Numbered from the stretch's first letter, positions 1 to 16,120 are shown. The stretch: 64,000 bases of DNA from Mangifera indica (GCF_011075055.1 NC_058149.1:2393830-2457829); one strand, 5' to 3'. Made by a program: numbers and translations. Notes: a model not told the origin generated them from the letters alone.

Positions 1-1911
1 GTTAAAGACAGACACGTTTAGTTAACGTAATAAAATCATAATAAACTAATTGGAAGTGGGATTTGGCTAGGATACGTCTGTCTCAAAATTATTCCAATAA
101 ATTAAATATATATAATCTCAGTGAAGACATGAACGGTATCTCATTAAATTATATAATAACAAATAAAATTGTTATATATACTAATTTTGAGTATCTATTT
201 AGATATTTAAATAATTTATTATTTTATTTTTAATTTAAAGTTATTAAATATATAATATTATTTAAATATTTTTAATTGGGTTACAAAGAGTTTCCTTGAA
301 AAAAATTGTAGAGTGTTTGTCCTTTGCGTATACGTGGGGAGGTGGAAGATGATGAAATAAAGGAACCCACCATTAATTTTGTGAAGATGACTCAAATTGG
401 GACCCAACTGTCATCTTACATTTTTGTCAAAACTCTGCTATCTATTTCATACAGAAGTGGAGGATTGTATAACTTTGAGTCTTATTATTCATATTTATCC
501 AATAACATTACGATATACAGTAAAAAAAATTATCTCTTCATCGTAATGTCAACGATGGTTTTTTTTTTTTGTCAAAGAATATTCAATTAATTTTTTTCTT
601 TTTATCGTAAGGATATGAAAAATATCTATTTCATACAGATTGGATAACTGATTATAAAGAGTGTCGGTTGACAAAAGAGTCAGATGTTAAAAGAGTTGCC
701 GTTGTGAAAGTAAAAATGATATATGGCTACTACTGGGAAGGAAAAAGGAGATGGCAGGCAAAGCATATAATAGTGGTGGACCTTCTCCTTGTAAGTTGCA
801 AATAAAGAGGACCTACGCGATCTAATTCCACCTGAGCCACTTCTATATACCAAAGAAAACTCATTATTTTTCCTAGGAAAATTTCAACTTTCAGATAATG
901 TTACGCAATAATCATCTGAGTTCTCTTGAATTTTTCAGGGCCTCATAACACATATGTATTCAAATTTATATATGATTAACACCCACTTGATTCTTGTATT
1001 ATTTTTAGACAGAAAAACTTTAATGTAAAAGTTTAATTTTGATATATCATTAATGCATCTCAAACTTATGTTTTTACATTTTAGGGTTTCTTTTTTTTGT
1101 AACTTAAACTACATTTTAATGGGTTAATTGAGTAAGATTAGAGATGAAAATATGGCAAGAAGTAAATATCCATCTCGTTTTTATCATGTTCATAAAACCG
1201 TTTCTTTTGCTTTTCCTCTGCTTATTACCACAAGGCGCCAAATGTTTTAGTAAGAGCTTTTTCGAAACAGTTTCAATCCTCCTTTTATTGAAATTAGAGA
1301 ATTCGTCACTTGCAACATGGTGATGCCCACTACTTGTATCAAGACAAAATACACATCAATGATATCACGTGAGGTTTAATTGCCTATTTGCTATTTATGA
1401 AAAAATTAAATTAATAATAAAATAATATTTAATTATATGATAATATATTATTTAAATATTTAATATAAGATATTTAAAATGAATATATATGATATTTTTA
1501 ATACTGAAAAATATAATTTGGATTATTTGATTGTAAATGGAACATATAGTCATGTAAGAGAACCATTATTGGTCTCGTCATGATGGAATTAAAGAAGCTT
1601 TTATATGCCTGTCTACTATTTTATTCTTAATCTCGCTTTCATTTATTTATTCCTATTCTTATTCCTATCCAATAACACTCTTGTATTAAATGGTATGCAT
1701 ATATCTCTAATCTGTATGTCATTTAACCAATAGAAATCATTTCATTGCATTCCTAATCTTATGCTAATCTAGTGCGTTTTACTGTTCTCTTTATATATCA
1801 TTTGATGATTTAGCATCAAATTAATGTGCCATGTTAGCAATTAAAATGTCAAGGAAGAAGGAGATGCAAATAATTCCAATGCACAGCCGTTTTAGACGAA
1901 AATATACCATT
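1..1911. other. AT-rich intergenic region upstream of the GDU gene
   Basis: No protein with family resemblance is seen on either strand; the longest open frame (324-590, 88 codons) has no recognisable motif and AT-driven composition. A single palindromic G-box hexamer CACGTG sits at 1366-1371, about 1.2 kb before the GDU start; one hexamer in 2 kb may be chance. The left end does not match the downstream repeat units. Confidence 0.6.
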
Positions 1912-2205
1912 CATAGTTATCAGTATTCTACGGTATAAGTAAAAAATAATATATATTATAAGATGTATTAAATTAATACAATATAAGTAAACGTACTATA
2001 TTATATGATATGTATTATCAATATGAATGAATATATTTTTTAAATAAAATGATGATATAATAAATATAAATATAAAAAATTTTAAATTTTCAAAGGTGTT
2101 TGTAATATTTTTTATAATGATAATGGGTCAATTAAATTTTTTTATTATTTTATTTTTTAAAAATATTAAATTTACGTATACATCTTATATCATTTAAAAA
2201 CGTTA
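1912..2205 (-). mobile_element. Foldback MITE-like element in the GDU upstream region
   Basis: This ~300-bp AT-rich segment matches, in reverse orientation, the foldback segment at 16121-16513 and its duplicate at 18489-18883. Shared landmarks are the terminal 'atagttat..gtattctac', an internal 'ttaatac.atata.gtaa' block and 'aaaggtgtttgtaatattttt'. The ends are imperfect inverted repeats. No coding capacity. It ends about 220 bp upstream of the TATA box, so it forms part of the proximal promoter region. Boundaries are approximate and no target duplication was resolved. Confidence 0.5.
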
Positions 2206-2377
2206 AAATTAAATTAATTAAATAACTTGAAAATTCTACTTAAAAATAAAATTACGATGGATTTAACTTTTAAACTGAATAATATTACGCTAGTGGGTCG
2301 GGTATCTAATTGGATACTAAAAATGATGGCATATAATGATAAACATGATAGCCTAGTGGCCCTCATTGCATACAAAA

Positions 2378-2433
2378 TGACGACATCAATCACCCAATAA
2401 AATTTAATTATTCATTTTATTTGTCTATAAATA
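2378..2433 (+). promoter_or_regulatory. Predicted core promoter of the GDU gene
   Basis: A TATAAATA box lies at 2426-2433, with CCAAT at 2394-2398 and a TGACG (as-1-like) core at 2378-2382. Spacing predicts transcription start near 2460, inside the CT-rich run 'tctctcttctctc', leaving a leader of ~85 nt. The leader ends with an uninterrupted A tract (2528-2544) directly before the start codon context aaaaCATGG, which has the favourable G at +4. Confidence 0.65.
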
Positions 2434-2545
2434 GCACTTTAAGCCCATCTCTCTTCTCTCATCATCCACAGCACTTTAATACAAATTTTCTTTTCTCTTC
2501 AGCAGCTCTCTCTTCGTTAATTCTCTCAAAAAAAAAAAAAAAAAC

Positions 2546-2950
2546 ATGGAAACTCCCAGGCAACCCACCCACCCGGCAGCACAAAATGGCTCGCTGCCAC
2601 ACTCGCCGTGGCACTCTCCAGTGCCGTACTTGTTCGGCGGCTTGGCCGCCATGCTGGGTTTGATCGCTTTCGCTCTCTTGATTCTTGCCTGCTCATACTG
2701 GAAGCTCTCCGGGTATTTAGAGAGCGGCGAAAATGACAACCAAGAACGTGATTTGGAGGCTGGAGAGGGGAAAAATGACGGTGAAAATCAGAAACCACCT
2801 CAGGTTTTTGAAGAGAAGATATTGGTGATCATGGCCGGAGAATTGAAGCCAACTTTCTTGGCCACGCCAATGTCCAGTCGGTCCTCTTCTTTTGATGATG
2901 ACAATAACAAAACTTGCTCTTGCAGCAGTGAAAAGAATGAAAAACTGTAG
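2546..2950 (+). CDS. GLUTAMINE DUMPER-like single-pass membrane protein
   Basis: A 134-residue protein recognised as a member of the plant-specific GLUTAMINE DUMPER (GDU) family. Seen in the sequence: a Pro/His-rich N-terminus with the motif SPWHSPVPYLFGGLAAM (20-36), one hydrophobic membrane segment (about 29-51) ending in CSYWKLSGY, an acidic stretch (59-80), the family signature VIMAG (94-98), and a Ser-rich tail with CSC near 127. Known for the family: Arabidopsis GDU1 raises amino-acid export at the plasma membrane when overexpressed, and the VIMAG motif is needed for interaction with the RING ubiquitin ligase LOG2. There is no intron, as usual for the family. The base composition is far more GC-rich than the surroundings. 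The protein is short for a GDU: the UAG at 2948-2950 is followed by 34 open in-frame codons, so the C-terminus may be prematurely ended. Start choice: first ATG after the TATA box, good context. Confidence 0.9.
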   Translation: METPRQPTHPAAQNGSLPHSPWHSPVPYLFGGLAAMLGLIAFALLILACSYWKLSGYLESGENDNQERDLEAGEGKNDGENQKPPQVFEEKILVIMAGELKPTFLATPMSSRSSSFDDDNNKTCSCSSEKNEKL

Positions 2951-3055
2951 AAGAAGGAAGATGTGACGCTTCAGAGCGGTGGTGCTGGTGATGATGGTGA
3001 TCAGGTACAAAGAAGGAACACGAATTCACATGAGTCCTCAGATCAGAACCATTGA
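2951..3055 (+). other. In-frame extension beyond the GDU stop codon
   Basis: After the UAG at 2948-2950 the same frame stays open for 34 codons to a UGA at 3053-3055. The encoded tail begins KKEDVTLQSGG and ends SSDQNH, rich in charged and polar residues like GDU C-termini. With it the product would be about 168 residues, within the usual family range. The UAG could have arisen by one substitution (for example CAG to TAG). Alternatives are that this is simply 3' UTR, or a readthrough tail; the base after UAG gives no classical plant-virus-type CARYYA readthrough context. Confidence 0.5.
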
Positions 3056-4048
3056 TTGTTAATCATTTTTTTCTTTTTTTTGGTGGGGCTTTTGCGTGTG
3101 GCCTTTTTCATTCGGGAAATGTAAATTTTTTTGAGATTGTAATGGAAGATAAAAGCTTATGGTTTTGGCAAATCCAGAAACTTGTAAAAGGTCCTCTTCT
3201 TCTTCTTCTTTCTGTTAAAATTATAATTTTTCTGCAAATATGTACCTGATTTTCATGGCATTCTCTGTTGGGTGTCTAGCCTGAAAATCATACATGAGGA
3301 CAAAAAAACAACTAAACTTTATTAATTTAATTTCTCTAGAGCACTAGGTGGGTTCAGATTATGATGTTTCTATTACTTATATAAAGGCTTAAAATTTTTT
3401 GCCATTAAGAGATGAACTGAATTATTCGGATAGAAAGGTGAAACATTCTATTCAATTATTCTTCATGTTTGCACAGAAGTTTTATGGTTTCAACAATATT
3501 TCCATGAAAAATGTGGCCAAGGTAAAAATCAAGGTAAATGCTTTAAAGTTAGAAAGATATATGGACTGGTTTGTTTTAGAACTCAAGAGTCTGAATTTGG
3601 AATCTTATGGAACCAAGTTTATAGAAATTTTGTACTGTATTGGATAGTGTTTTGAACAGTTTTGGAAGGCAAATTAAACAGTTGGTTGATAGAGAAGGAG
3701 ATGAAGATGCGGCAGCGAGAGAATGATTTTTGGTTGCAATTTCTAGAGCACAAATGATAAAAGCTTCGGTGCGATTATCATTGACAAATAGTTTAAAATA
3801 GAGAACCTTGGGCGAATTCATTAGAAGTTAGAACAAAGAGCCCACAGATCACATTTCGTTTTTATTATTATTTTTTAATCTCAGTTAATAATGTTTGCGA
3901 AGATTTTCACAAGCAAGAAAATTAATTTAATTTAATATTATGTCATATATGCTTCTTTACTTCTTTGCATTAGATTCCTAGCTTCATAATAAGGTACAAT
4001 ATTACTTTCTATTTTAATTGTAATAGGTGGAGATTAGAGGAAAATTAA

Positions 4049-4955
4049 GGCCAAAAAACTTATTCCCACCCAAGGTTTAATCCATTTTCGCACTTAGATA
4101 TGTGGGATTTCAAAAATCTAAACATCCACCTATCATCAAACTTCTGTTAGATAGAAAGGTAAAATCGTTATTTTATTAGTAACATTAAAATAAATAAAAT
4201 TTTGTCTAATTTCCTCACCTTAGTTTTAAAACTCACAATTTCCTTTTATCCAAAGTTTTGAAAAGTTATATTTTCTCCTTTGGGTTTATTTTTTAAAACC
4301 CAACTTTTTTTAACCATTAAAACTGCATTCGATTGTCTTTTCAGCCCACCGATTCTCCCTCCCAATGTGCTTTCACCTAGACTGGAGTCACCTTGGTGTG
4401 GCTTCATTGCGCATGAAGACGAAGAGCTGATTAGTCTTTGTTCACAATGGCTCTTCGTTGTTGATCTATCAGGATTCTTGTCAATTCTCATCGGCTCTTC
4501 ATCTTTCATCGACTCACAATGACATATCAAAGATGAAGAGCCATCGTGTTCTTCGATTCCAGACAACGAAGATGAATCAATGTCTTTTTCGATTCATCTG
4601 GACAAAGACTTGTGTTCTCTGGTGAAGATGAATTTGGAGGAAGGGAGAGAGATGACCAATGGGTGTTGGTTGTTGGAGAGGGAGAGATTTTATCAGCAAA
4701 TTGAAACCTTAAGGGGAAAATGAAACTTTTCAAAACTTAATCCTAAGAAAATTGTTAATTTTCTAAACTAAGGGAGAAAAGTGATATAAATTTTTATATT
4801 TTTTTAATATCATTGGTTGAATGATGTTTTTACCCCCTATAACATACGAATTTTGTTAAGTTTAATAACTTATGAGTAGGTGTTTGAGTTTTTGAAACCC
4901 TAAAGGTATGTATTTAGAAATGGGCTAAACCTTAGGTGGGAATAGTCTTTTGGCT
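4049..4955. mobile_element. Mutator-type foldback element copy 1 (907 bp)
   Basis: Terminal inverted repeats open with GGCCAAAAAACTTATTCCCA and close with its imperfect complement (..GGGAATAGTCTTTTGGCT). A 9-bp target duplication flanks it: GAAAATTAA (4040-4048) and GAAGATTAA (4956-4964). Units 2, 3 and 4 keep the uninterrupted site (for example 'gaaaattaattatcc' at 32217 and 39295), proving insertion. Nine-base duplications are typical of Mutator-like elements. No transposase is encoded. The interior is much richer in G+C and holds a 14-bp perfect stem (4493-4506 with 4529-4542). Confidence 0.85.
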
Positions 4956-5329
4956 GAAGATTAATTATCCTTTAATATAATAGGCCAAATGACTATTTAC
5001 CACTCAAACTTTGATGAAATTACATTTTCTATCCTTCAAGCCCCAAAAAAAGTTTATAGTTGTAGAGGAAGAGGCATTGAAAAGTTTCGGTGGAATTCTT
5101 CTTTCTTATTCTCTGACCCACAACTTATATCTTAGATCTAGAAGTTGCCACTTTTAGATCCCTCGGCTTCCTGTGGGTAATTTTAACTGACCAAGAAATG
5201 AGAAATGAGAAGAAAGAAAGAAAGATGGGGAGGAAAAAGGAAAAATTTAAATAGTTTAGGTGAAACATAATTTGTTTATACTATTTAAGGTGTAAATGAT
5301 ATTAACCATATTATATGTTGTACAAAGTA

Positions 5330-5350
5330 AAAAAAAAAAAAAAAAAAAAA
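5330..5350 (+). repeat. Poly-A tract
   Basis: About twenty uninterrupted A residues inside unit 1. The corresponding places in units 2 and 4 have only a short A run, so this is a local expansion. No retroposon is seen upstream of it. Confidence 0.8.
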
Positions 5351-8300
5351 CCCTCTTTCACTGATAGAACTAGAATCTAACTTTGATGGATGGGTGAGAA
5401 AATGGACTTTCACATTTAAAAAAGGTGAAACTATCGTTTCATCAATGTTTGGGCAGGAATACATTTGGCCAATTTAGTCAGTTATAATTAGCATTGTGTC
5501 TCAAAGCATAGATTTGTATTGGTATACGTTACTATTTGATAGTGGGCATCAACCAAAAATATGCCAAATTGATCAAACCTGAAATTCTCTCGCCAATATG
5601 TTTTAAAAAATATCCATATCTTTTTTTTTTTGGGCCTTTATAAAACAGGTTCCACGTCACTTGTTAGATGAAATTCCATTTATTATATTATAATTCTCCT
5701 GGATCCATCGAAGTTGACTTTAAACCAAAATTTGTTAAAATTGCTACTTTCATTATAATTAAAGTATGTAGGGCCAAAAGAGTATTTCGCACCCAAGCAA
5801 TATATATATTTTTTAATGTAAATAATTCAAATTAAGGTTTCAAATATGTAGTAGAGTCTCTAACCCATGTCTTTGATCTAAAAGTTCTAATATTTCACTA
5901 ATTTTGTTAATATTTGATTTTAAGGGGGTCTGCAATCCAAACTCATACCCTGTTAGTGGAAAATTCCCTTGGCATACTATTTGACCATTTTGGTTCTTTT
6001 GTAATCTGAGTAATACTATACATACTCATTTTTGAATACACAAATGGTATATAGATGATGTATTATTATGTGATTATGTGTTACTTTATTTTTAATTCAA
6101 AATCACTAAATCATATGATGACACATTATATATGTATCTATTTGCGTACTTAAATATATAGTTTTATTGTTTCCCAGCCAAGGTTTGTTGAAATAATAAG
6201 TTATCGTCTTTTAAGTTTTAAAATATCAAATTTCCACCCGTTATTAGCTTTTATTAATGAATTCCGTTAAGTGAAAGGATATGAAGATTAATTTGCATAA
6301 TTTTTTTATTGTATCTTTTCCCTCTTAATTTTCCTTTTTTTTTTCCCTTCTTTTCTTTTTCTTTTTATTTCCCCTTTATTTTTCTATTTAACCCGTTCAA
6401 AAGTTTGAGGGTATATTATGTTTTTGAAAAATATTAGAAGTGTTAATGAAAAATTTCAAAGGGTTTTGAGAAATTTGAAAAAAGTTTGAGGCCGTTTTCT
6501 TAAAATTTTAAAATTTCAACTTGATTCATGATATTTAAAAAAAAAATTGCTTGACCCTAAAGAAATGACAAAAACACAAGATTTCCAAATTAGTTAAGAG
6601 TTTAGGAAAAAACTCTTTAAATTTGACAAAGATATATTGATAGTTTGACATTTATATTAAGTATTAATGATAATTTTGTAATTTAATAAAAGAATAAAAC
6701 AATTATATTTATATACTTTGACTTGAATTTAGTAGTCTATACGATTTATAAAAATATATTAAACTAGGAAAATAATGAAATTCAGATTTTTATAGAAATA
6801 TAGATGTTTCTAACAAGACTCAAACTTATCTATCCATCATTTTTTGATGATGAGAGATGAATACTTAGAAAATCTGCATACGTTAGAACAGCACAAAGCT
6901 AAGCCAGACCAGGAATCGAAGTGTAATGGGCAATACAGCAACAAGCATTAGAGTCATAATCCAGCGAGCCATCTTATTAACAATAATGTAACGCTCGACT
7001 GCTACAATTCATGCCAACTCATGGCCTACTGAAAATGATGAAAGACTGCTTCTACACGTCATAATAATAAACCACACTAGCTGAAACTCTAATCAGTTTT
7101 GACAAAATAAATTGATATGTATATGAAAATGAACATAATGAACGTCTTCTTCTTCCAATTGGGAGAACTTGAAAAATCCATTTCCAGATTCTTACGTGGC
7201 CGAAGGTCATCATTCATATTGTATCATTGGAGAAAGAAAACAAGCCGATGAGGTGGTTCCCATAATTAAATGTGTAATATTATATATATATATATACACA
7301 TAATTTATATAAATTTATTTGTATAATTTAATATAGTGATACTTGATTGAATGATTTTGATGTGAAAAAAATAATAAATACTCGTATAATTCAATTATAA
7401 ATTTTTATTTTAATTGGTATAGATAAATTAATATAATTTATTTATATATATAATTTATTATAGTTAAAATGTTATTGCTCCACGTCAAATCATGACATTC
7501 CAATCGCTATATGGAGTGTTTAAGAGGAAGCACTTTCGCTTTCTTCCCTTTGTTGGTCTTGTGGAGAAAGGCTTGAAAACTACAAGTCAGGTTAATATTT
7601 CTGGCTGAAAATTGCCCAGGAATTTCATCATCAACTTCAACTTGAATAATGCCCCGAATCATAACCAGGAAGTGAATAGAATATATAGAATCATAACTTT
7701 ATAGTTTATATCTGGCTGACAATAGAATGGGAGATTAAATTTCATTAAAATGGATAAGGATCGATGCCACTACCATAAACATAGAAAATTTGGATAATGT
7801 TTTAGCAAATTGCGAATCTCTCGAAGTTTTGTATCATCTTTTGAATATATACATATGTTTATTAATTACAGCCATTTACAATATTATATAGAAAAATTGA
7901 TTAAAATAATTTATTTTTAACCCCAAAACAATTTTGTCAAAAATGCTGAGCTCCAAAATATGTGATAAATAGTGGCTAGGTGTGATGAACAATTATTAAG
8001 TATAATGAACAATAAATAGACAAAATGAACAATGAATAGGTGTGATCATGCTTATTGAGTTTTTCACATTTAAATTTCCTATTGACGGAAAATTTATTAT
8101 TTTCTGACAAAATAAACAGTTTTTACAAGCAAATCATACTTTGTTATAAGTAATTAGCAATTTCCATAAACTAACAACCATCTTTCTTATTAATTTATTT
8201 GTCGTTTTGATTGGATTTTATTTTAAATTTTGGATGAAAAATTGTTTCAGAGGCTACCGTCTTTAAGGTCAGAGATGAGGGTAACTTGGGTGTTAAATTG

Positions 8301-9908
8301 GGGTATTGGCTATATGCATATAATCCATTAAAAATTTGTTAAAATCCTTTAGATGCATTAAAAATAACAATGTTTTAAAATCGAACCAATATCAAATTGA
8401 TTACTTTACTGGTTCACGGTTTGCCCAATTCAATCTAGGGCTAGATATGAGTCGAGCTTATTCAAGATCGATTCAAATGAGCTTAGGCTCAAGTGAGCTC
8501 AAACTCGAGTTTGAGATTTAAATATTTTTAAACTCGAACTCAAATTCATGCTTTAGGGGGTTTTAGCTCGTCAAACTCCTGAACTTGGAAAAATTTAATA
8601 TGAATTAACTAAAACAATGTCATTTTGATCAATACACATCAAAATGATATTGTTTGAATATCGAACTGAGCCCAAGCTCAAACCGAACTCAAGCTTGACT
8701 CCTCTTAAACAAACTAAGCTGAACATCCTTAAAGCGAGCTCAAACTCGAGCTTGGCTTCACATCAGTTAAGTTAAGCCAAGCTTGAGCTCGACTTAGCTC
8801 AAATCTAGCGGTAGTTCAACTAACCAGTTTCAATGTAAGCCACTATATATGAATGAATGATCATGAATGGTTCAATTAACATGAGTGTTACCTATCAAAT
8901 ATTCTCAAATTTACCACTATAAAAGGTTAGTATGACTTTAAATTTATTTATTTATACTGATAATATAATGGACAACATAAAAGCAGAAATAATTTACGTA
9001 AACTGCAATTGATTCATCTTGAGTTTTTGACTCTAACTTTTAATAGCACAAACCTTTTTGCATTTAGAATCGAATATGTAAAAAAATTTTCATAATTTGA
9101 AATTTTTATATTTCTTACATTTGAATCTTGAGATATCAGAAGCATGTATTCACTTTGAACAAAAAGTTTGATTCAACTTCTAGGTTTTAAAACTTTTAAG
9201 TTTTAAGTTTCGATTTTTAATATGTTAAATAAAATAGTATATAAACTGTTAAGTTAGATGAAACCAAGTTTATTAGGTTTAAACAATAATTTTTAGTTAT
9301 TTGATTTTCACTGGGTTTGACCAACATTTTAGTTGGTCAATAATTAAATAAAAATTGGATCGGGTTAAGGACTGATTCTCGATTGAAACTGTCAATCCGA
9401 TCTGGTTTCGAAAACATTGGAAAATAGACTATTTTAATTATATATATATAAAATTTTTGACCCAAATCTGTCTCAACTTTCTCTACTTTCCATCCGAATC
9501 TACCTCAGTCAGTGTTTGTGCCGTCTTCCACACAATCGGATACATTTGGTTCGCTAGCTATTTTAATCTTACCTCTTGTAGACTTTTTCAACTCAATCCC
9601 CACTTCAACACACACTATAGGGGTAAGATATTTTTTCACTGTCCGAAGGAGTGTCACTAGCCTATGCTCATCATTTGTCTAATTAAGCCCATGAACGAAC
9701 ATAGATCTTGCTATGAACGGGCATTTGCCCTCTTATTGACTAACGACCTACTAATTTTTTACTAACGTCGTTAAATCCTTAACACGTTTTTCTCATAATC
9801 TTATCAATTGTCCTACAATGGCATGAACAGACGTTCGTTCCATAACAAATAACTTTTCGTATCTTAAGCTTAGAATGAATGTGTTTCGCATGAACGTCTA
9901 ATTAAGCC

Positions 9909-14235
<4,327 letters not shown>

Positions 14236-14634
14236 AAAAAAAGTAACAAAGCACATTCTAACTTTACATACAAATTACTTAAATTTTTTTTTTTTTCATA
14301 CAAATTGATTTGGTGCTATCCTTTTGTTGTTATATATTCTTTTTAATTTAAGATGAGTTTTTAACATTATTTTCTCATCATTTTTTTTTATTTATATAGA
14401 TGTGTATAAAAAATTGTGACTAAGACTTACTAATATTCCGTACAAAAATTAATTTGTTAAGATTTTTGCATGTTAATTTAAGTTGGGCTTATGGGCCTCT
14501 TATTTTTTAGACCAAAAAACTTAGGCCTAACTTGGGCTAGGCCTTGGATACCCAAATCCGAAAGATGGGCTTGAAGTTGACATCTTATGTGAAAGCGATT
14601 ATATAAGAAAAGATTTTATTTAAACACCACATTA
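14236..14634. other. Spacer without recognisable genes
   Basis: AT-rich sequence with T and A homopolymers and the phrase 'gttgggcttatgggcctc..ttaggcctaacttgggctaggcc' (14483-14550), which contains GGCC/GGGC words in both orientations. No protein or element ends are recognised. Confidence 0.5.
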
Positions 14635-14643
14635 TTTATTAAA

Positions 14644-15247
14644 GGCCAAAAAACCATGTCCCACCCAAGGTTAGAGAAAAGACAGATTTCCACCCATTAA
14701 CTTTCAAAACCGAAATACCCACCCATATGTTAATTAATTGACTGTTCGAGTTAATTCACAAGGTCTCTCGTCGTCGTCCCACCGTCTCTTATAGTTGTCC
14801 AACATCATCCCTTCATCGTTGTGGTAGAATTGAGCATCATGACTGAGATCAATGAATTGCAAGATGTCTCTTGGGCATCGTCTGAATGTGATAAATGGGT
14901 GGTTGTCCAAGTGTTGAATGAAAGATGGGTGGACGCCCTTCATTCTTTGGCCGTTGATGAAAGATGGGTAGGGAAGACCGACTCTAATGATTCGAGAAAA
15001 AACTAGAAAAAATTCCAAATCCTAGGAGAAAATAGTAACTTTTCAAACCTTGGGTGAGGGAATTGTTAAATTTTTAAACCTAGGGGAAAATGTGATAATT
15101 TTTTAGTTTTTTAATATTTTTATAATAATTTTACCCTTAATTCTAACAATGAATATTAATAGATGAATAGGTATTTAAGTTTTTGAAAGTTAACAAATAG
15201 AAATTTGTCTTTTCACTAAACCTTGGGTGGGAAATAGTCCTTTGGCT
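14644..15247. mobile_element. Mutator-type foldback element copy 2 (604 bp)
   Basis: Left end GGCCAAAAAACCATGTCCCA; right end GGGAAATAGTCCTTTGGCT, its imperfect complement. The 9-bp target duplication is perfect: TTTATTAAA at 14635-14643 and at 15248-15256. The interior has a G+C-rich part (14760-15000) with a repeated phrase 'gatgaaagatgggt'. No transposase. The right half was later copied by the tandem duplication (see 17628). Confidence 0.88.
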
Positions 15248-15851
15248 TTTATTAAAATGGTTTTCTTGTGTTTTCAATTTAGATTGCCAAATAAGTCATG
15301 GAACAGCCAAATTGGAGTCCCTTTAGCCGTTCCAAATTAATAATTAATCTAGATTTATCTTCAATCCTTTCGTTATTAGGTCCATATTTGACTAATATCA
15401 CTAAATAAATAGGTATGATATGTGAGTAACTAACATTACATACAAAGTACAAATACCGAGGTATTATTATATTATACTATTATATTTTATTTTATTTATA
15501 ATTTAAAATTATGTAATCACATAATAACACATTAACATTAATATTTATTGTTGGTGTATAAAATATTATTAAAAATTGATGTCATTTCAAATAGAGATAA
15601 AAGATTATATTCCTCACTAAATATAGTAAAGAAAGATTAATTGAGCACACATGATTCAATGTCTAAGAACTAGTGCCAAACTCAAGAAGACTCATTGAGG
15701 AGTAGGGGTATGCGTAATTCGGTTTAAACTATAAAATCGAACTGAACCGCTTAAAAATTATGGTTTGGTTTGAATTAGAATTTTCCAAATCATTTTTTTT
15801 AATTCGGATTGTGTTTTGAATGATTTTCAAACTAAACCAAACCGTAAATCG

Positions 15852-15858
<7 letters not shown>

Positions 15859-15917
<59 letters not shown>
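15859..15917 (+). repeat. (AT)n microsatellite
   Basis: Uninterrupted AT dinucleotides; continues as (TA)n at 16079-16100 on the far side of the 163-bp foldback. The paralogous copy has a single array at 18428-18468. Confidence 0.95.
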
Positions 15918-15922
<5 letters not shown>

Positions 15923-16079
15923 TAACTAAATTATAGTTTTCTAAAACATAATATACACATGTAAAATAAACTATATTTGACAAAATATTTCAATAAGCAA
16001 TTAGCTGTACAACTTGTTTTTTTATATTTATTTTCCATGTATATATTATGTTTTAGAAAACTATAATTTAGTTAATTTT
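15917..16079. mobile_element. 163-bp inverted-repeat element inside a (TA)n tract
   Basis: The left arm 'aaattaactaaattatag..' recurs as its complement at the right end (..ctataatttagttaattt). The first ~37 bases of the arms are identical and similarity extends to ~58 bp. The duplicated copy at 18428-18468 has TA repeats and no such element, so it is the empty site. A TA target duplication is possible but cannot be told from the microsatellite. Confidence 0.7.
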
Positions 16080-16120
16080 ATATATATATATATATATATA
16101 GTTTTAAAAGATTTAAATTA

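Larger units (their letters stand above)
3159..9908 (+). repeat. 6.7-kb non-coding tandem unit 1
   Basis: Starts inside the GDU 3' UTR at 'tatggttttggca', the same words that open units 2 and 4. Blocks occur in fixed order and recur in units 2-4: 'ctgcaaatat.tacctga.tttcatggcat' (3230), 'gatgaagatgcggca' (3700), 'gattttcacaagcaagaaaa' (3902), 'gatagtgggcatcaaccaaaaata' (5540), 'tggcctactgaaaatgatg' (7022), 'cccgaatcataaccag' (7653), then a block shared only with unit 3 (about 7940-9908) rich in AGCTCGAGCT-type words. No coherent protein is encoded. It carries one later insertion (4049-4955). Confidence 0.8.

Noticed and set aside
324..590. 88-codon open frame upstream of GDU
   Set aside because: No recognisable domain, Phe/Tyr/Ser-rich composition typical of AT-rich noise, and no promoter context.
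2476..3029. Open frames on the - strand across the GDU gene
   Set aside because: They are antisense shadows of the GDU coding region; the + strand frame has the family motifs.
3399..3647. 82-codon open frame in unit 1
   Set aside because: The frame is not kept in units 2-4, so the sequence is not under coding constraint.
6165..6660. Further foldback-type terminus 'cccagccaaggtttgttgaaa' (also 12290, 33405, 41025)
   Set aside because: Present at the same place in all four units and with no matching right terminus, so it is an ancestral part of the unit and cannot be called a separate insertion.
14734..15018. Open frames on both strands inside a Mutator-type foldback
   Set aside because: Considered as a captured gene, but neither strand shows a known domain; retained only as a possible captured fragment.
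15729..15983. 84-codon - strand frame with Tyr-Ile repeats
   Set aside because: Translation of a (TA)n tract and foldback arm.
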